Shown here piece by piece: positions 41,001 through 52,390 of a stretch of DNA of 64,000 nucleotides (positions within the stretch are counted from its first letter, which is position 1; the number at the start of each line of letters is the position of its first letter). This DNA comes from Zantedeschia hybrid cultivar (lineage: Eukaryota; Streptophyta; Magnoliopsida; Alismatales; Araceae). Under the pieces are notes generated by a model that did no database searches, was not told the origin of the DNA, and was given only the letters and a program-made list of their open reading frames with translations. The position numbers were made by a program, and so were the translations under genes. Location of the stretch: NCBI GenBank assembly GCA_030544215.1, contig JARZZO010000016.1:56523501-56587500 (forward strand). The letters run 5' to 3'.

Positions 41001-42705
41001 TCTGCCATTTCTACTTGGAGAAGGCAATAAGAGCAAATGGACTAGAAGCTGCCACCGCGCTGAACAAATAACATTTTGTCATCACCTCTGTAATGCACAA
41101 GCCAAATATGACACATAGGCAGTCCTGGTTTGGCCATCATCCACACCAGCAATTCAACCTTCAATGGAAGAGATAGTTTTCAAGTTGGTCTGGCATAAGA
41201 GCACATGACACTGTCATCTATATATATACATAAACACAAAAAACTCTTCTGCTCTATCTTCATTATCCTAAAAGATAACCTCACTCCAACAATCCTAGCA
41301 GTTGGCGACCCAGGATAATCAGTTTGATCTTTGACTCTAATAAGGAGTGTTGGCTTCCAATAGCACGTCTATGATGAGCCTGGCTTGCATGATCAGCTTA
41401 TACCAATCCGGATCCAGATCAGCCGACATGGATAGGAATTGCATGCCTCCACCTCCTCTTCTCCCATGGGAGATTTTCTGTAGGAAAAAAAAAATACTTT
41501 GGGGTGTTTGGGCAATTTAGCTTGCAGTGGATTAAAGAGAAAATGATTCTCTTCGGGATTTATGAGTAAGCTTGCAGGTTCTTGAATTGTATTCCTCTCC
41601 ATTGACTTCGTTCAGGTTGAGCACCTCAGCTAGCTGGCTGATGACCCTCAAACAACCACAATTTGGTAACACCCTTAGAGAAAACACACTCTAAGAACTG
41701 CACTCATGCAGAACGTCATGTTTTAGAGGATGGGATGAGTTAGGCTGTTATCTCAAGGATCAATCATGTTCCAAAGAGTGTTTTGCAAGTTTTAGGTGAT
41801 TCCTGGGTGTTTAAGTAAGAAGAGTAATTTGGTAATTTTACCAAGTTAAAGTTGGGAACATGTTGGTCAACTTTGGGAATTTTGATGGTTTTGGAAGATG
41901 TCATGTTACCAAAAGTGACCTAGTTACTTTTAGGAAACAATTTTTTAGTTTCAACCTTTATTTTTTTATGTTTTCTTGGAGTACTTTGGCCATTTTGAAG
42001 TTTTTTAGATGGTTTTGAGAGAGTTTCATATTTCTGATGATTTTCTCATGATTTAGAGATGAACTGCGGTTTTTTATGCATGTTTCCAATAGCTCTCTCA
42101 TGATTTTTAGAGTCGAATTGTATTTTTAAGGATCTTTTTTTATTTTTATCAGTTTTATAGTATAAGCATGCTTGTCTCCGTCTATTCTCGATCGACCTCA
42201 GAAATATAAGAATTTACGCATACGCAGAGACATAGACGGGAAGCAAACAACACAACTAATCAACAGAAATCCCAATACCAACACGATCAAAACATACAAG
42301 ATCTACTCCGTCATTACCGCGAAATCCGGTAGAAAGGTTAAAAACACAGATCTCTCAACAGTACCAGTACAAATCAAAAGGGAATGGAGGCGGTACCTCC
42401 TCGGCGAGCGGCCCGGAGGAGCTGAGCTCCTCGCGGACGAGATCCCCGGTGGCGATGTGGGGGACGCCGAGCAGCTGCGAGAGGCGGCTGGCGTAGGTTC
42501 CCTTCCCCACCCCGGGGCACCCCAGGAACACCCACTGGACGCTCCTCTCGGCCGGATCCTTGCGCACCGGCAGGGAGCCGCGGTGCAGCAGCGACGGGAA
42601 CCGCAGGTCCGTCTCGGAGGCCAGGGAGGAGAGCCCCCGCCGTCCCGCCGTGGAGCAGGAACGGAGAGAGACGGAAGCCCTCAGGAGGCGCCCCAGGGCC
42701 GCCAT
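37913..42705 (-). CDS. Adenylate kinase, organellar type (complete gene, 4 exons)
   Basis: Adenylate kinase catalyses ATP + AMP = 2 ADP. The four exons join in phase 0 to 288 aa, close to the 284 aa of Arabidopsis At2g37250, which it resembles closely by recall. The first 40 or so residues are Arg/Ser/Leu-rich and nearly free of acidic residues, as in an organelle-targeting peptide; mitochondrion or plastid cannot be decided from sequence. The core has the P-loop GCPGVGKGT, the AMP-site segment ATGDLVREEL, DGFPRTVRQ, a LID with CSQCGGNFN and the R-x-D-D motif in TRADDTEEVVKERLRIY. The start is the only suitable ATG; the codons just upstream begin with TTG or GTG. The gene is convergent with TPI and divergent from GRV2. 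Confidence 0.95.
38057..38593 (-). other. Adenylate kinase intron 3
   Basis: 537 bp with GTATGG donor and ttcttcag acceptor. No repeat recognised. Confidence 0.8.
38594..38866 (-). CDS. Adenylate kinase exon 3 (LID domain)
   Basis: The acceptor is aatttccag and the donor GTATGG. The 91 codons run from EILEGVTDIDLVINLRLRED to KERLRIYNDM. It contains CLGRRICSQCGGNFN, the start of a long-form LID with a Cys-x2-Cys pair, and TRADDTEEVV, which holds the LID Arg-x-Asp-Asp motif. Confidence 0.96.
38867..39837 (-). other. Adenylate kinase intron 2
   Basis: 971 bp, GTGAGC donor and tttccag acceptor. No repeat or gene recognised. Confidence 0.8.
39838..39978 (-). CDS. Adenylate kinase exon 2
   Basis: The acceptor is cctttgcag and the donor GTGAGC. 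The 47 codons read LSGIVNQGKLVSDEIIISLL, SKRLEKGEAKGESGF and ILDGFPRTVRQA. DGFPR is the family signature, and LVSDEII belongs to the AMP-binding lobe. Confidence 0.96.
39979..42396 (-). other. Adenylate kinase intron 1
   Basis: 2,418 bp. A diverged tandem pair of about 66 bp near 40318-40445 shares tgtaggcatagattgaaat. No coding sequence recognised. Confidence 0.8.
42397..42705 (-). CDS. Adenylate kinase exon 1 (targeting peptide and P-loop)
   Basis: The ATG sits in ctcccATGGcg. The exon encodes MAALGRLLRASVSLRSCS at the start and SVQWVFLGCPGVGKGTYAS near the middle, ending GPLAEE before the donor GTACCG. It is 103 codons and GC-rich, unlike the other exons. A 245-codon frame on the opposite strand is its shadow. 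Confidence 0.95.
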
Positions 42706-42786
42706 GGGAGTGGCGGAGCGGAGCAACCACGGCGGGGGGGTGCGAGGAAGAGGAAATGGGGAAGGGCGCAGGAGCAGCTGGAGAGG

Positions 42787-42794
42787 CTTTATAG
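42787..42794 (-). promoter_or_regulatory. Likely TATA box of the adenylate kinase gene
   Basis: On the minus strand CTATAAAG lies 82-89 bases upstream of the ATG, giving a predicted start near 42757 and a leader of about 50 nt. A pyrimidine-rich leader sequence lies between the two. Position and sequence are typical; no experimental support is available. Confidence 0.6.
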
Positions 42795-43440
42795 TTTTCA
42801 GACTTTTTTTAGTAAGGCTGGGGGTGGCTGCGCGTGCCCTCGTATTGATACTTTTGGAATATCCGATCGAACGAGACCTTCCTCTTTTTTTTTAACTGTT
42901 TTCTTCTAGAATCGGACTACTACTGCAGTCTGCATTATCGTATTTTGATTATTTAGACCTTTTAGTCAAAAGTTTAAATTAAAAAAAAAATAAATATAAA
43001 AAATAAGATTGTTAGAAGAGATTTTGATGTTGTAATTATTTAAAAGTAGTTATAATTACTTTCATTTACCATTATTTATCTTAAGAGACAATTAAAAGTA
43101 ACTTCCAATTAAAAATTACATCAAACATGTCTCCAACGGATTTCCTGGGTCTGCGAGCGAAGGTTGGGGACTTTGGACTACGAGGAGATTATATAAAAAA
43201 AAGTTTACGAAAAAAATGGTATATAAGTGTCTGCATTTGTACTCTCTTCACTAGAGAAATCTTGTAAATACTCTTGACGAAAAAAGGCATATCCATGTTA
43301 TATGTTTATAAGAATGTTAACCCCCCAATGCAATGCAAAAGGATTAAGGGCGCGTTTGGGAACGCTGACCCACAATTTCCTACGCATTATAATCTCCTGT
43401 CATGGTGGCAACATCTCCAGATGTGGCTTTCCCTCCTAGC

Positions 43441-43553
43441 CTTGTGTGCAGTAGAGATTATAAAAGGAAAAAGAGAAATAGAGAGAGGAGATCCCTCCAA
43501 TGCTTGTGTGCAGTGGGGATTATAAAAGGGAAAAGAGAAATAGAGAGAGAGGT
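43441..43553 (+). repeat. Tandem duplication, period 62
   Basis: Two copies starting cttgtgtgcagt(a/g)g(a/g)gatt and containing aaaagagaaatagagag. It lies just after gggcgcgtttgggaacgc (43348), a phrase common at ends of plant DNA elements, though no partner end was found. Confidence 0.6.
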
Positions 43554-43729
43554 AAAATACACTTCACTTTTTGAAAAACAAGTTAGAACTGTTTTTGAAC
43601 GTGTCACTGTATTATGAGGAAAGTGGTAGGTTTTGTGAGTCAAAGGTGTCCTAATATCTCTTGGTTCCCTTTTATTTAGTATTCTACTCTTTTGAATATT
43701 CATTCATTATTTTATCCAACTTACTGAGG

Positions 43730-44000
43730 TTACATTTGTTTGAGCTAGTGGGGTGCCTTGAATTTTGTGAGAAGTCGTGAGTACATGGATCTCCCACTAT
43801 CTAATTTTGCAAGGATTCTATCAAAATCGAGAAGGGGGTGAGAAGTTAAATAGGTTTATGTCTCAAATTCAAATTTGGAGCCACTGAGATAATCCAAAAA
43901 GTGAGACATGTGCCCATTTGTTTCAGCTTTTTTAAAATTTAAACTTTTTTCACACTGTTGGAGTATTAAAATTTGCCCACTATCCTAAACAAGTGTAGTC
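43730..44000. mobile_element. Possible small MITE
   Basis: The left end tacatttgtttgagctagtg pairs with the reversed right end tacacttgtttaggatagtg (16 of 20 or so). No convincing target duplication. Confidence 0.35.
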
Positions 44001-44042
44001 TAAGACTTAATTTGATAGTGTGTAAGACTAAAATAAGATGAT

Positions 44043-45960
44043 GTAACGCCCCTACTCCGTTGGCCTGATTTGATCGTGCCAACTTACTGTGAACCATCGG
44101 TTTAGATTGCTACAATGGGAACAACTCATAAATCTTACATCGATAGTTAAGAGTATAAACATGAGACAAGATAAAAAACACAATCTTCATGACCACAAGC
44201 AAACCAAACCAAATAACTAGACTATTATAACTGAAATAATCAACTATTAAAATTATCTAGGGTCTCTCTAATCTAAAAAAAGAAAAGTAGATCTCACGAA
44301 TTAAAATAAACCTAATCTATACATATCTTTCTAACCTATCAAATTGAAAAATAACGAATAAATATCTACTATAGCTAGTTTCGATGACCAAAGATTAAGC
44401 CTCACTCTCCTCTAACTCAATATCAGTCTCAAGATCCTCTGAAAAATATTAATTTAAACAAAGGTGAATCACATAGAACTCAACAAGTTCAAAATCTACA
44501 AAGACATAGATTTTACATAAAATATACATAAAGAACTTTTCATACATCTATCTAATCATGAACATCAAGACTAATATATAATACTATTTCTCAATCATAA
44601 TATGTTTTAACATGAATAATACATATTAACTACACATGCTTTATTAACTTAAATATGAACATGACAACATGTTATCTTCTAAAATATGACTTAATAACAG
44701 TAACTAAATATGTACATTTAATCATGCATTATTATGAAATATGCGCATGGAACAACTAGCATGATTATTGCTTCACATGAATTTGTTATGTATGATTTCA
44801 AACATGAATTTTCAGCCTATGTCATGATGGAGAAATAACATTACCTTCTAAAAATTCACTTTATCTTTCATCATTAAATATCATGAGTGATCACACATGT
44901 CACATCTTTCACTTTAACTTATAACAAGAAACCATACAATGACATCATGTACTTTCCTCTCTTTTTTACATAGTAATTATGACAAACCTTCTAAATCTAT
45001 TGTTGTGCAGTAGAGAGACACTCTCAGATCCCACCGGAATAACATGTAATCATACTTTTCGGATTTAACCTGCTACTTCGAGTATCTTACTTATCCCTTT
45101 AGTCATTAACCGAGTGAATGAGAAAAATCTAAAGGTAGTCCTATGGAATCAAGAGATGATTTCCGCTGCGTGACATTTTGATATCGAGAAAATCAAGAGA
45201 TAGCCCCCACAATATAACACTTTAATCTACTTAGCACTTAGGGTCAACATCACCGACTTGATGTATCTATTTAATGCTTTAACATCTTAAATGAATCATA
45301 TGTATGTATAAACTATTCTATTTAATGCAGGACATGATATAATGCATAGCAAGTGCATAAGGCATGAAATTAAATATGCAATTAACAAAAATTACTCACA
45401 ATAATTAACTATCTTAATCACATCGTGGATAGTAAACGCGATCCAAATCGCGTCGATCATATCCGACATAATTTAGCCAGTCATGTAAAATTTTAAAAAT
45501 TAAATTTAAAACATAATTATTTTGAAAAATAAGGAATATGCGTGAACAATTATAGTTCTCATCATGCTTTAATAGATGCATCATGGTCCATACATGTTTT
45601 ATGAAATAATTATATAAATAGATGAGAATTTACTAGCATTGTAACATAGATGTCTTAACATGGTTCTTATATCATTGTTACGATACAAAATTAAACAGGA
45701 AATAACTACTTTTTGCATGCATGATTAATCACCAGAGTCATAAATTCGTGTTACATAGATTTGAGCATGGATTAATACGAAACTAATCAAGTATGAACCA
45801 CACCGTGCATGGCTGATGTGATTTGTTAATCGCATCAATCTGCATGGACTCATTTCACGTTGGTAAACTGGTTCTCTAAAAAACTCAAAAAGAATGAAGA
45901 AGAAGAAGAAAGAAGGGATCCATACATCGGACATTCTTTCTAGAAATTATATTCACGTAG
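44043..45960 (+). mobile_element. Possible LTR-like sequence starting TGTAACGCCC
   Basis: TGTAACGCCCCTACTCC is a typical start of plant gypsy LTRs by established knowledge. About 1.9 kb of AT-rich non-coding sequence follows. Neither the matching end nor a second LTR or target duplication was identified, so it may be a solo LTR or a chance match. Confidence 0.25.
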
Positions 45961-45986
45961 CCATACATCACACACACATATTATAT

Positions 45987-47087
45987 GGGTGGGTTAGGGG
46001 TTTTGGAAATTTGTAGAAAAGGTCAACTTTCCAAGAAAATCCATTTTCCCAAGGTTAGGGGTTTGGAAAAATATTCAGTTACGGATTAAATTTTTTTCCA
46101 AGCATCGGAAAACTTGATGGAAAAGTCCCAAAAAATTTCTTACCTACGAAGGTCTGGAAAAAAAAAAAATTATGAGAAAAAAGGCTACTCGCATGCTTCC
46201 GTAAACTTTGGGAGAGAATATGCAATGAGTCCTCCTCGGTTTCGTATGCTCTTGCTTCACATCTCCATCTTGATATTTATTTTATTTGTGATATTTCTTA
46301 TTTTCTCACGTGATAGTAAAATATTCTTATTATTTCACAAGAAAATATTTATTGGTCATGATAGTAAAATATTCTTATTATTTCACAAGAAAATATTTAT
46401 TGGTTGATGCTGGTTTTGCAAATCGTCTGGAATTTTTGGCATCATATCGTCGAACTCGATGCTATTTAAAGGAATTCAATCCTAATCCTTCACAAAATGC
46501 AAATCAATTATTCAAGTTATCTCATTCATCGCTGAGAACCACTGTAGAACGCACTTTTGGCGTGTGAAAAAATATATTGGAAATTCAAAAGATACCACCA
46601 ACATTTCCATATGAAACTCAAGTGAAAATCATTTTAGGTGCAACTATTCTTCACAACTTTAATCGGAAGGAAGATAGAAATGATGAATGGTCTGATGATG
46701 AGTTATATGATGCCAATATTTGTCAGAAGCACCTAATTTAGCTAATTTTCTGTCATGGGTCGAGGGGATAAAAATGATGGAATACTACTGTGATTTAACT
46801 TCTATAAGAATGTGGTAAGATATAGATGATGCGGATGTTTAGTATGTATTTTTTTATTCAATGTAATAAAGTTGCAATAATATTCAATTGCGATGTTATA
46901 AATATGTAAATTGGAGATCTTTAGCATAACTTTTCTTTCCCAAACCCCTAATAATGGAAAATTAATTTTTCTTACAACTCCTAACTACATAAAAAGAAAT
47001 ATTTCCAGGCAAAAATTTTATTCCTGGAAGAAAAAAAAATCCCTTTTCTCGAAGAATAAAAACTTTTCCAAATCTCCTAACACACCC
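45987..47087 (+). mobile_element. Degenerate PIF/Harbinger element with paired TIRs
   Basis: The left end GGGTGGGTTAGGGGTTTTGG matches the reversed right end GGGTGTGTTAGGAGATTTGG at 17 of 20, continuing into GAAA. The three bases outside each end are TAT, the target-duplication size of the superfamily. The interior contains the end of a Harbinger-type transposase. A related fragment is at 50888-51065. Confidence 0.75.
46310..46739 (+). pseudogene. PIF/Harbinger (HARBI1-like) transposase remnant
   Basis: Frame reads KYLLVDAGFANRLEFLASYR, RTRCYLKEFN and HSSLRTTVERTFGV, a stop, then KNILEIQKIPPTFPYETQVK, IILGATILHNF and DEWSDDELYD. This matches the C-terminal half of the Harbinger DDE nuclease (LVDAGY, ERTFGVLKKRF, LHNF) by recall; the final catalytic-region residues sit around ERTFG. 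A TGA at 46565-46567 interrupts it where a Trp or Leu is expected. A 48-bp tandem duplication (46311-46358, 46359-46404) repeats 16 residues just before LVDAG. The N-terminal half is missing. Confidence 0.75.
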
Positions 47088-48699
47088 TATAACAAACTAG
47101 GTTGAAAATATAACTTTTATATATAAAAATACTATATTTTGATCTTGTGTGAAAGCAATGTGTTAGATTAAACTCGAATGGGAGTGGTATTCATGAATCA
47201 CGACATTAAAAAGGATATTAATGATAAAATTCCTCCGAAGAGGATATTTATGGTGTTATAATTTAAAAACTTACTGAGGTTATCCATATGAATTGTTTTA
47301 AGAGAATAGAACATGCTTATTTTTTAAAATCTACATAGTTATGAAAACTAAAGTCTATAAAAGCAAACGGAGAAGCTCTAAGAAAACATTCGACTGCTCT
47401 AAGTCTGAACATCATGGTCGATGTATGTTTTACAAGTCATATTCTATAAGCATTTCCTCCTACTTGTTCTGGCCCTTTTTGATACGTGGATTGCTTTATT
47501 CAGGCATAAACAATCATGCTTTGCTAGAGTAAGACATTCTTCGTATTGTTTGGAGAAGTATTATTTTTAATTAATTTAAATTAATAAAAATATAAAGATA
47601 ATTACCATTAATATTCTTTTAGAACAAATAATTAGGATTTTTTTAACAAACATTACTTGTTGCAATTTGTTTGAGAATAAATCGTTCTTACTTGAATACT
47701 TAGCTGGTGTATGATAACACTGAGAGTCCCAGATTTACGAATTTAATCTAAGTTAGATAGTATAAATCTTGAACCCTGAATGAAACATATTGTTTGGTAA
47801 CTATAAAGATGATACCTTAATGAGTAACATATGCATGATAATCATTTTACAAATATAAAAAATACTTTTATCTTTTTATTAATAACTTATGTATAATTAT
47901 AAACTTATTATATTAATTTATCATATGATATACATAATTCATTTATCTATATCATTTCCTATTGATGGTTAAAAATTATCTGCCATCCTTGTTAGAATGG
48001 GAGCATTTCATGCATGAATGCTTATGGGATATCATTATTGGGGTGAAAATGGTGATATTAACAGAATGGGTAGAAGGCCATGGTTTGAACGTGCCAGGCC
48101 GCCCGCACGCGTCCTAAGATGCTAGGGAGGGGCGGGGGGCACGGCGGTTTGGGATGGGAGTCTTTTTTTCTTTAATCATTATTTCACTTTGCTTGTAAAA
48201 TTGTTTATATTGGAATAACATTTTGAAAATTTCTTAAATCAAAATAAGAGATATTTTAATTTAATAAGTTGTTAGTATTTCACACAAAATAAGAAGAATT
48301 ACACTGCTACCAAAAGGTGAAATTGAAAAAATTGAGGGAATTAGAGATTTCAAGTAGAATTGAGAAAATTGGAAGAATTAGACATTCCGACAATCAAATC
48401 AGATTTGAACTCTTATACCGTTACTCCCGATTCTATTTAACTAACAAATCGAGGAGGATAATTGCCAAAGTAACTGCAATTACGCTAATTAAGAGCTGAA
48501 TTATAACATCTTACCAAACACTATTAATTAGTCCCCCTCTTACAGCTTCAGACTTCATAGGTAAATTAAGAGAAAACAAGCTAGTCTTTAATAATCATGC
48601 AATTAAAACGAGTATCTTGCTCGAGTCCTATCTTGCTACGAAATGGGGCCTTATCGCATTTATCACTCATCAATTAGGTCGTGATCAACACCGGTTACA

Positions 48700-49070
48700 C
48701 CACCACCACGCCTCACTTCTTCACACAAATAACTCTAAATTTCTTTGATCCACCTCGTCGCGCCCACAGCGCTCCAACCTCTTTTAATCGGAGCGGCCCT
48801 GTTTGGCGCGGCCGTCGCGATCGTCCCCGGGCCAGCGCAGGCGCGGTACCGACGAGGTCCACGCCAGGGTCATCCCACCACGACCGACGAAGCACCGGAC
48901 GCCACCACCGAGGAGCAGCGAAAGAGCGCCGACCAGATCCCCACGGCGCGACGCGGGGGCCGCCTTTCTTTTCTTTTGTTATCCCAGGGGACCGGTGGGT
49001 CGCGGTCAAATGCCCGGTGACCTCTGCCCACGTTACTCTGGCCCGCAAGGATACCTATCAGGCCGGATAT
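48700..49070. other. Isolated GC-rich block, function unknown
   Basis: An abrupt CpG-rich island in AT-rich spacer with long frames on both strands, as expected for GC-rich DNA. None starts with a well-placed ATG or shows a domain. It could be a promoter or first exon of an unrecognised gene, a retrotransposon fragment, or organelle or foreign DNA; nothing decides between these. Confidence 0.3.
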
Positions 49071-49359
49071 TAGCCTTAGCTTTCACACGTTGAAGATAGG
49101 ATGACGTGGATTATAATATCTCATCTCTTTTTATCATCTGTGCTAGTTTTTTATTTTTTTATTTTTTTAATAGAAAGAAAAAGATTCTGTAGTTTTATGA
49201 TAATATTTATTATTATCATTTCTCAAGTGAATATTTGTCTTAAAATTAAACCATGGAACTAAAAAAGAAAGAATCTAGTGTTTTTAAAAGATGCTTATTA
49301 AAAGAAAATATATGAGATTTTAAAGGAGAAATTAACATAATCTAAAATATAATAATAAA

Positions 49360-49900
49360 TTATATAAAAAAAGTAACTAAAGAAATCTTATGTGAATCTA
49401 AGAAGTAAAAAGGCCCTTAAAAAATAAATACGGCGATAGAATATTGAAATTCAAAAGTCTATTAACAATTAGTGGGAATATTTTAAAGTATAATAAAAAG
49501 TAAAAATAATCAAATATTAAAAATTTAAAAAATTGTAAGAACAAACACTAATAAAATAGTTAATGACGCTGAGTTTAAGATTTTTGAAAAACTATATCAT
49601 AAGTTAAGAATTCGAGAAGGTGAAAAATATATCTTCAAATTTATAAAATTACGAGACAAAAGAAGTAAATATTTTAATCATATTAGATGCATCAAGAGTG
49701 AGAATGGTACGATTCTAATAAAAGATTATGAGATTAAGAAAAAAATAGAGTTCTTATTTTGAAAAAAATGTTAAAATGAAGATCAATTCAGAGACTACTC
49801 TTATGAAGAAACTAATGACTCTAACAGACAAATTAAGTATCATTACATTCGACAAATTAGATTTTCAGAAGTTGAAGATGTTCTTAAAGTATATTTTTAT
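49360..49900 (+). mobile_element. RTE-like LINE fragment
   Basis: Broken frames read KVTKEILCESKK, then EFKIFEKLYHKLRIREGEKY, KFIKLRDKRSKYFNHIRCIK and SENGTILIKDYEIKKKIEF. These parallel the endonuclease-RT linker of the RTE copy at 25.5-31 kb. Heavily decayed. Confidence 0.6.
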
Positions 49901-50122
49901 CATTTTAAGTACATTTTTATCACTTTCTATATAGTTTTATCATTTTTTATGCAAAATTATTATTTTCAAGCGTATTATTATTATTATTTATTGAGTGTTT
50001 TATCATAATGTTCATTTTTATCACTTCTCATTAGAAAGTGATAAAATTACGTACGAAGTGATAATACGTTTAGAAGTGATACAATTGAATTATATAAAAA
50101 ATGATAAAATTGTACTTAAAAG

Positions 50123-50583
50123 TAATGATGTAAATAGAGTGAATATGGATTGAATATATGCATATTCAGATTTATCTTTATATTTTATATGCAAATCTGA
50201 ATCTAAATAAGATTAATCATCGGACTGTAAAAAATACATATATATATATATATATATATTTGTAATAAACTAACACGGATATAAATCGGATATAATAAAA
50301 AGTTCATAAAAAGGAGAATTTGACATTAAAAATAAGAAAAATTAATGTGTGATCAAATTTTAAAGAACAAAAATCATGTTTGCCTTATGATTTTCCTTAT
50401 TTTACAAGGATTATATACATACAAATAATTTATATTCAAATACAAAACTTTTAAAATTAAAAATACGAATATTTTAGAATGATCGTATTTGTATCCATAT
50501 TTAAAACGCATGTAAAATACATATCCATATTTGGAAAAATCGGATGTGAATATGGATACAAAACCGATATATTTGTATCCCTA
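50123..50583. mobile_element. hAT-like MITE
   Basis: 8-bp flanks CTTAAAAG (50115-50122) and CTTAGAAG (50584-50591) match at 7 of 8. The left end TAATGATGTAAATAG and reversed right end TAGGGATACAAATAT form short inverted repeats of hAT type. The interior repeats gaatatgga/tccatattc and a TA microsatellite. Confidence 0.6.
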
Positions 50584-50887
50584 CTTAGAAGTTATGAAAA
50601 TACGTTTGAAAGTGAGAATTTTATATTTTAGAAATAATAAAATTAATTTGAAAATGATAAATGGTAAGTGATTATGTTAAAGTAGGAAAAATTTCTTGTC
50701 CTTTTGAGGTAAATGTGAAAGGACAACATTAAATGTTATCAAAATACTGCAGATTCTCTTTCTCTATACTCAAAAGATCACAAAGTTTGAAAAGAAAGTG
50801 AGACAATTGGTGGAAGAAGATGTAATGTTATAATCCACATCATCCTTTGTATACCACATTCAATGTAGTAAGTGTTACTCCTTTTTT

Positions 50888-51065
50888 TTGGGGGGCTAGG
50901 GGTTTCTGAAAATAAGATAGAAAATTTTACTTTTTAGAAAAAAAACTACTTTTCCTTGGATTAAGAGCTTGAAAAAAATAATAGGTTATATAAAAAACTT
51001 TTTATTTTCTAGTTGAAAAAATTATCCAAAAATTTCCTACCTCTAGACCTCGAAAAATTTGATTC
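50888..51065. mobile_element. Fragment related to the Harbinger element
   Basis: ggggggctaggggtttctga followed by gatagaaaattttactttttagaaa resembles the left end of the element at 45987, and tagacctcgaaaaattt its near-terminal part. No coding sequence remains. Confidence 0.4.
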
Positions 51066-51678
51066 CCTACTTAGAAGTTATGAAAATTTGAGAGAATGAT
51101 GTAAATAATGGGGCATGTAACTAAATGACTTTTGGTATGTGATTATTTATAAATAAGTCATAAATAAGAACAGTACATAAAATATAATTAAATATTAGAT
51201 ATTAATATTAAAAATTTGATATATATATATATATATTTTACATATATATAGATGGTCGAATGTATATATTCTCACATATTACCATATATGTACATATTCT
51301 TGATTCCCACATATTGTTATACATATCGTTAACATCTTGAGCAAGCTTAGACTCTCTCTATTAAAATGTTGTCAAGTCTAATAGAATATGTCTAAATGAT
51401 TCTAATATTTATATATATACACACTCTTAAATTTATCATAATTTTATATCTATACATCTAAATTCACTAAAATTTATAGAATCTTTCTGGCATATTTTGT
51501 TGAGTTCACAATATTTTGATAGAGGGATATAACTGTAATATTTTTGGAGCTGTTAGTGATACTTTTAACAATAAGCAGGAGTCAGGAGTATCCATACAAA
51601 TGAGAGAGTTTGCAGGGAGATATATGTAAAAAGAACCCTAAAAAATCAAGCTTTTGAATCCATTTTTTTTTCTTATCT

Positions 51679-52390
51679 TTATAAAACGGATACCCTTTAT
51701 ACTTCGAGAACAAGTGGGTAAAAGATATTCGAGCGCCATTTGCAGCCTAAGCGCCAGATAGTAGGCATCACCAGGCGGTGAGGGGACTCCTCTTCCCCCC
51801 GACCGCGAGGACACGAGCGCATCAAACCCTCTTCCGCACCTTCCCGACGAAGACTGGATCCGCGATCGGATGGCGTGGAATGGAGCAGGGTTTCGAACAG
51901 AAGCCCAGAGATGACGGACTAGACGAATCTGCATGTCGGGGAAGAGAGATCGATCAAACCAAATCCGCTTCGTTCGGCGGAGCGGAGAAGATTCTTCTTT
52001 TTTTTCCCATTTTTTTTCCATTTTTCTTCTCACATTCTTGATCTCCTTCAGTTCATCCCCACGGTTTTGTGGTATCCGATTTGGAATTTTGGATGATACA
52101 AGAAAGCGGGGGCGAAGAATTTTCAGATTATCATGTGCATAAATTTTGTTTTCGGAAGAACAGATTGGGAAAATCGGAAGGAAGACGAGTTAGTCGTAGT
52201 GCTGTGATTCTCCTGCGCAGAAGAATCGCGAAGAAGAGGGTAGAATCTTCATCTTGGTGCAAGATCAGTAGCGCTGGGGGCGAATCAGAGCCGGCAAGGC
52301 CCGGTCGAGGCCGGCTCTGGGCTCCTTTTCTTCTTCCGGAACCCTAATGCTCGCCGGACCTACTACCTCGATCGCCTGCCGCCTGCGCCC
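51679..52390 (+). promoter_or_regulatory. Probable GRV2 promoter end and 5' leader
   Basis: A TTATAAAAC at 51679-51687 is a candidate TATA box. From about 51720 to 52390 base composition becomes GC-rich, with pyrimidine tracts near 52000, as in a plant leader or first non-coding exon. Several ATGs lie upstream of the main start; one at 52347 opens an 18-codon frame that ends at 52403, overlapping the GRV2 start. The exact start of transcription cannot be read from sequence. Confidence 0.35.

Larger units (their letters stand above)
42800..51678. other. Spacer between divergent adenylate kinase and GRV2
   Basis: About 9 kb of mainly AT-rich DNA with several DNA transposons, a LINE fragment, AT microsatellites (50240-50268, 51220-51250) and one isolated GC-rich block (48060-48150 and 48700-49070). 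Parts with no recognised feature: 42910-43340, 47100-48050, 48150-48690, 49080-49350 and 51070-51600. Confidence 0.5.

Noticed and set aside
42172..42909. A 245-codon plus-strand frame
   Set aside because: It lies antisense to adenylate kinase exon 1 and its TATA region; GC-rich DNA leaves long frames on both strands and it has no known domain.
43348..43370. gggcgcgtttgggaacgc as the end of a transposon
   Set aside because: A common motif of plant element ends, but no inverted partner was found nearby.
48745..49020. GC-rich frame with a hydrophobic start, possible foreign or organellar gene
   Set aside because: It lacks an ATG in that frame, has no recognisable domain, and equal-length frames occur on the other strand; kept only as an unexplained GC island.
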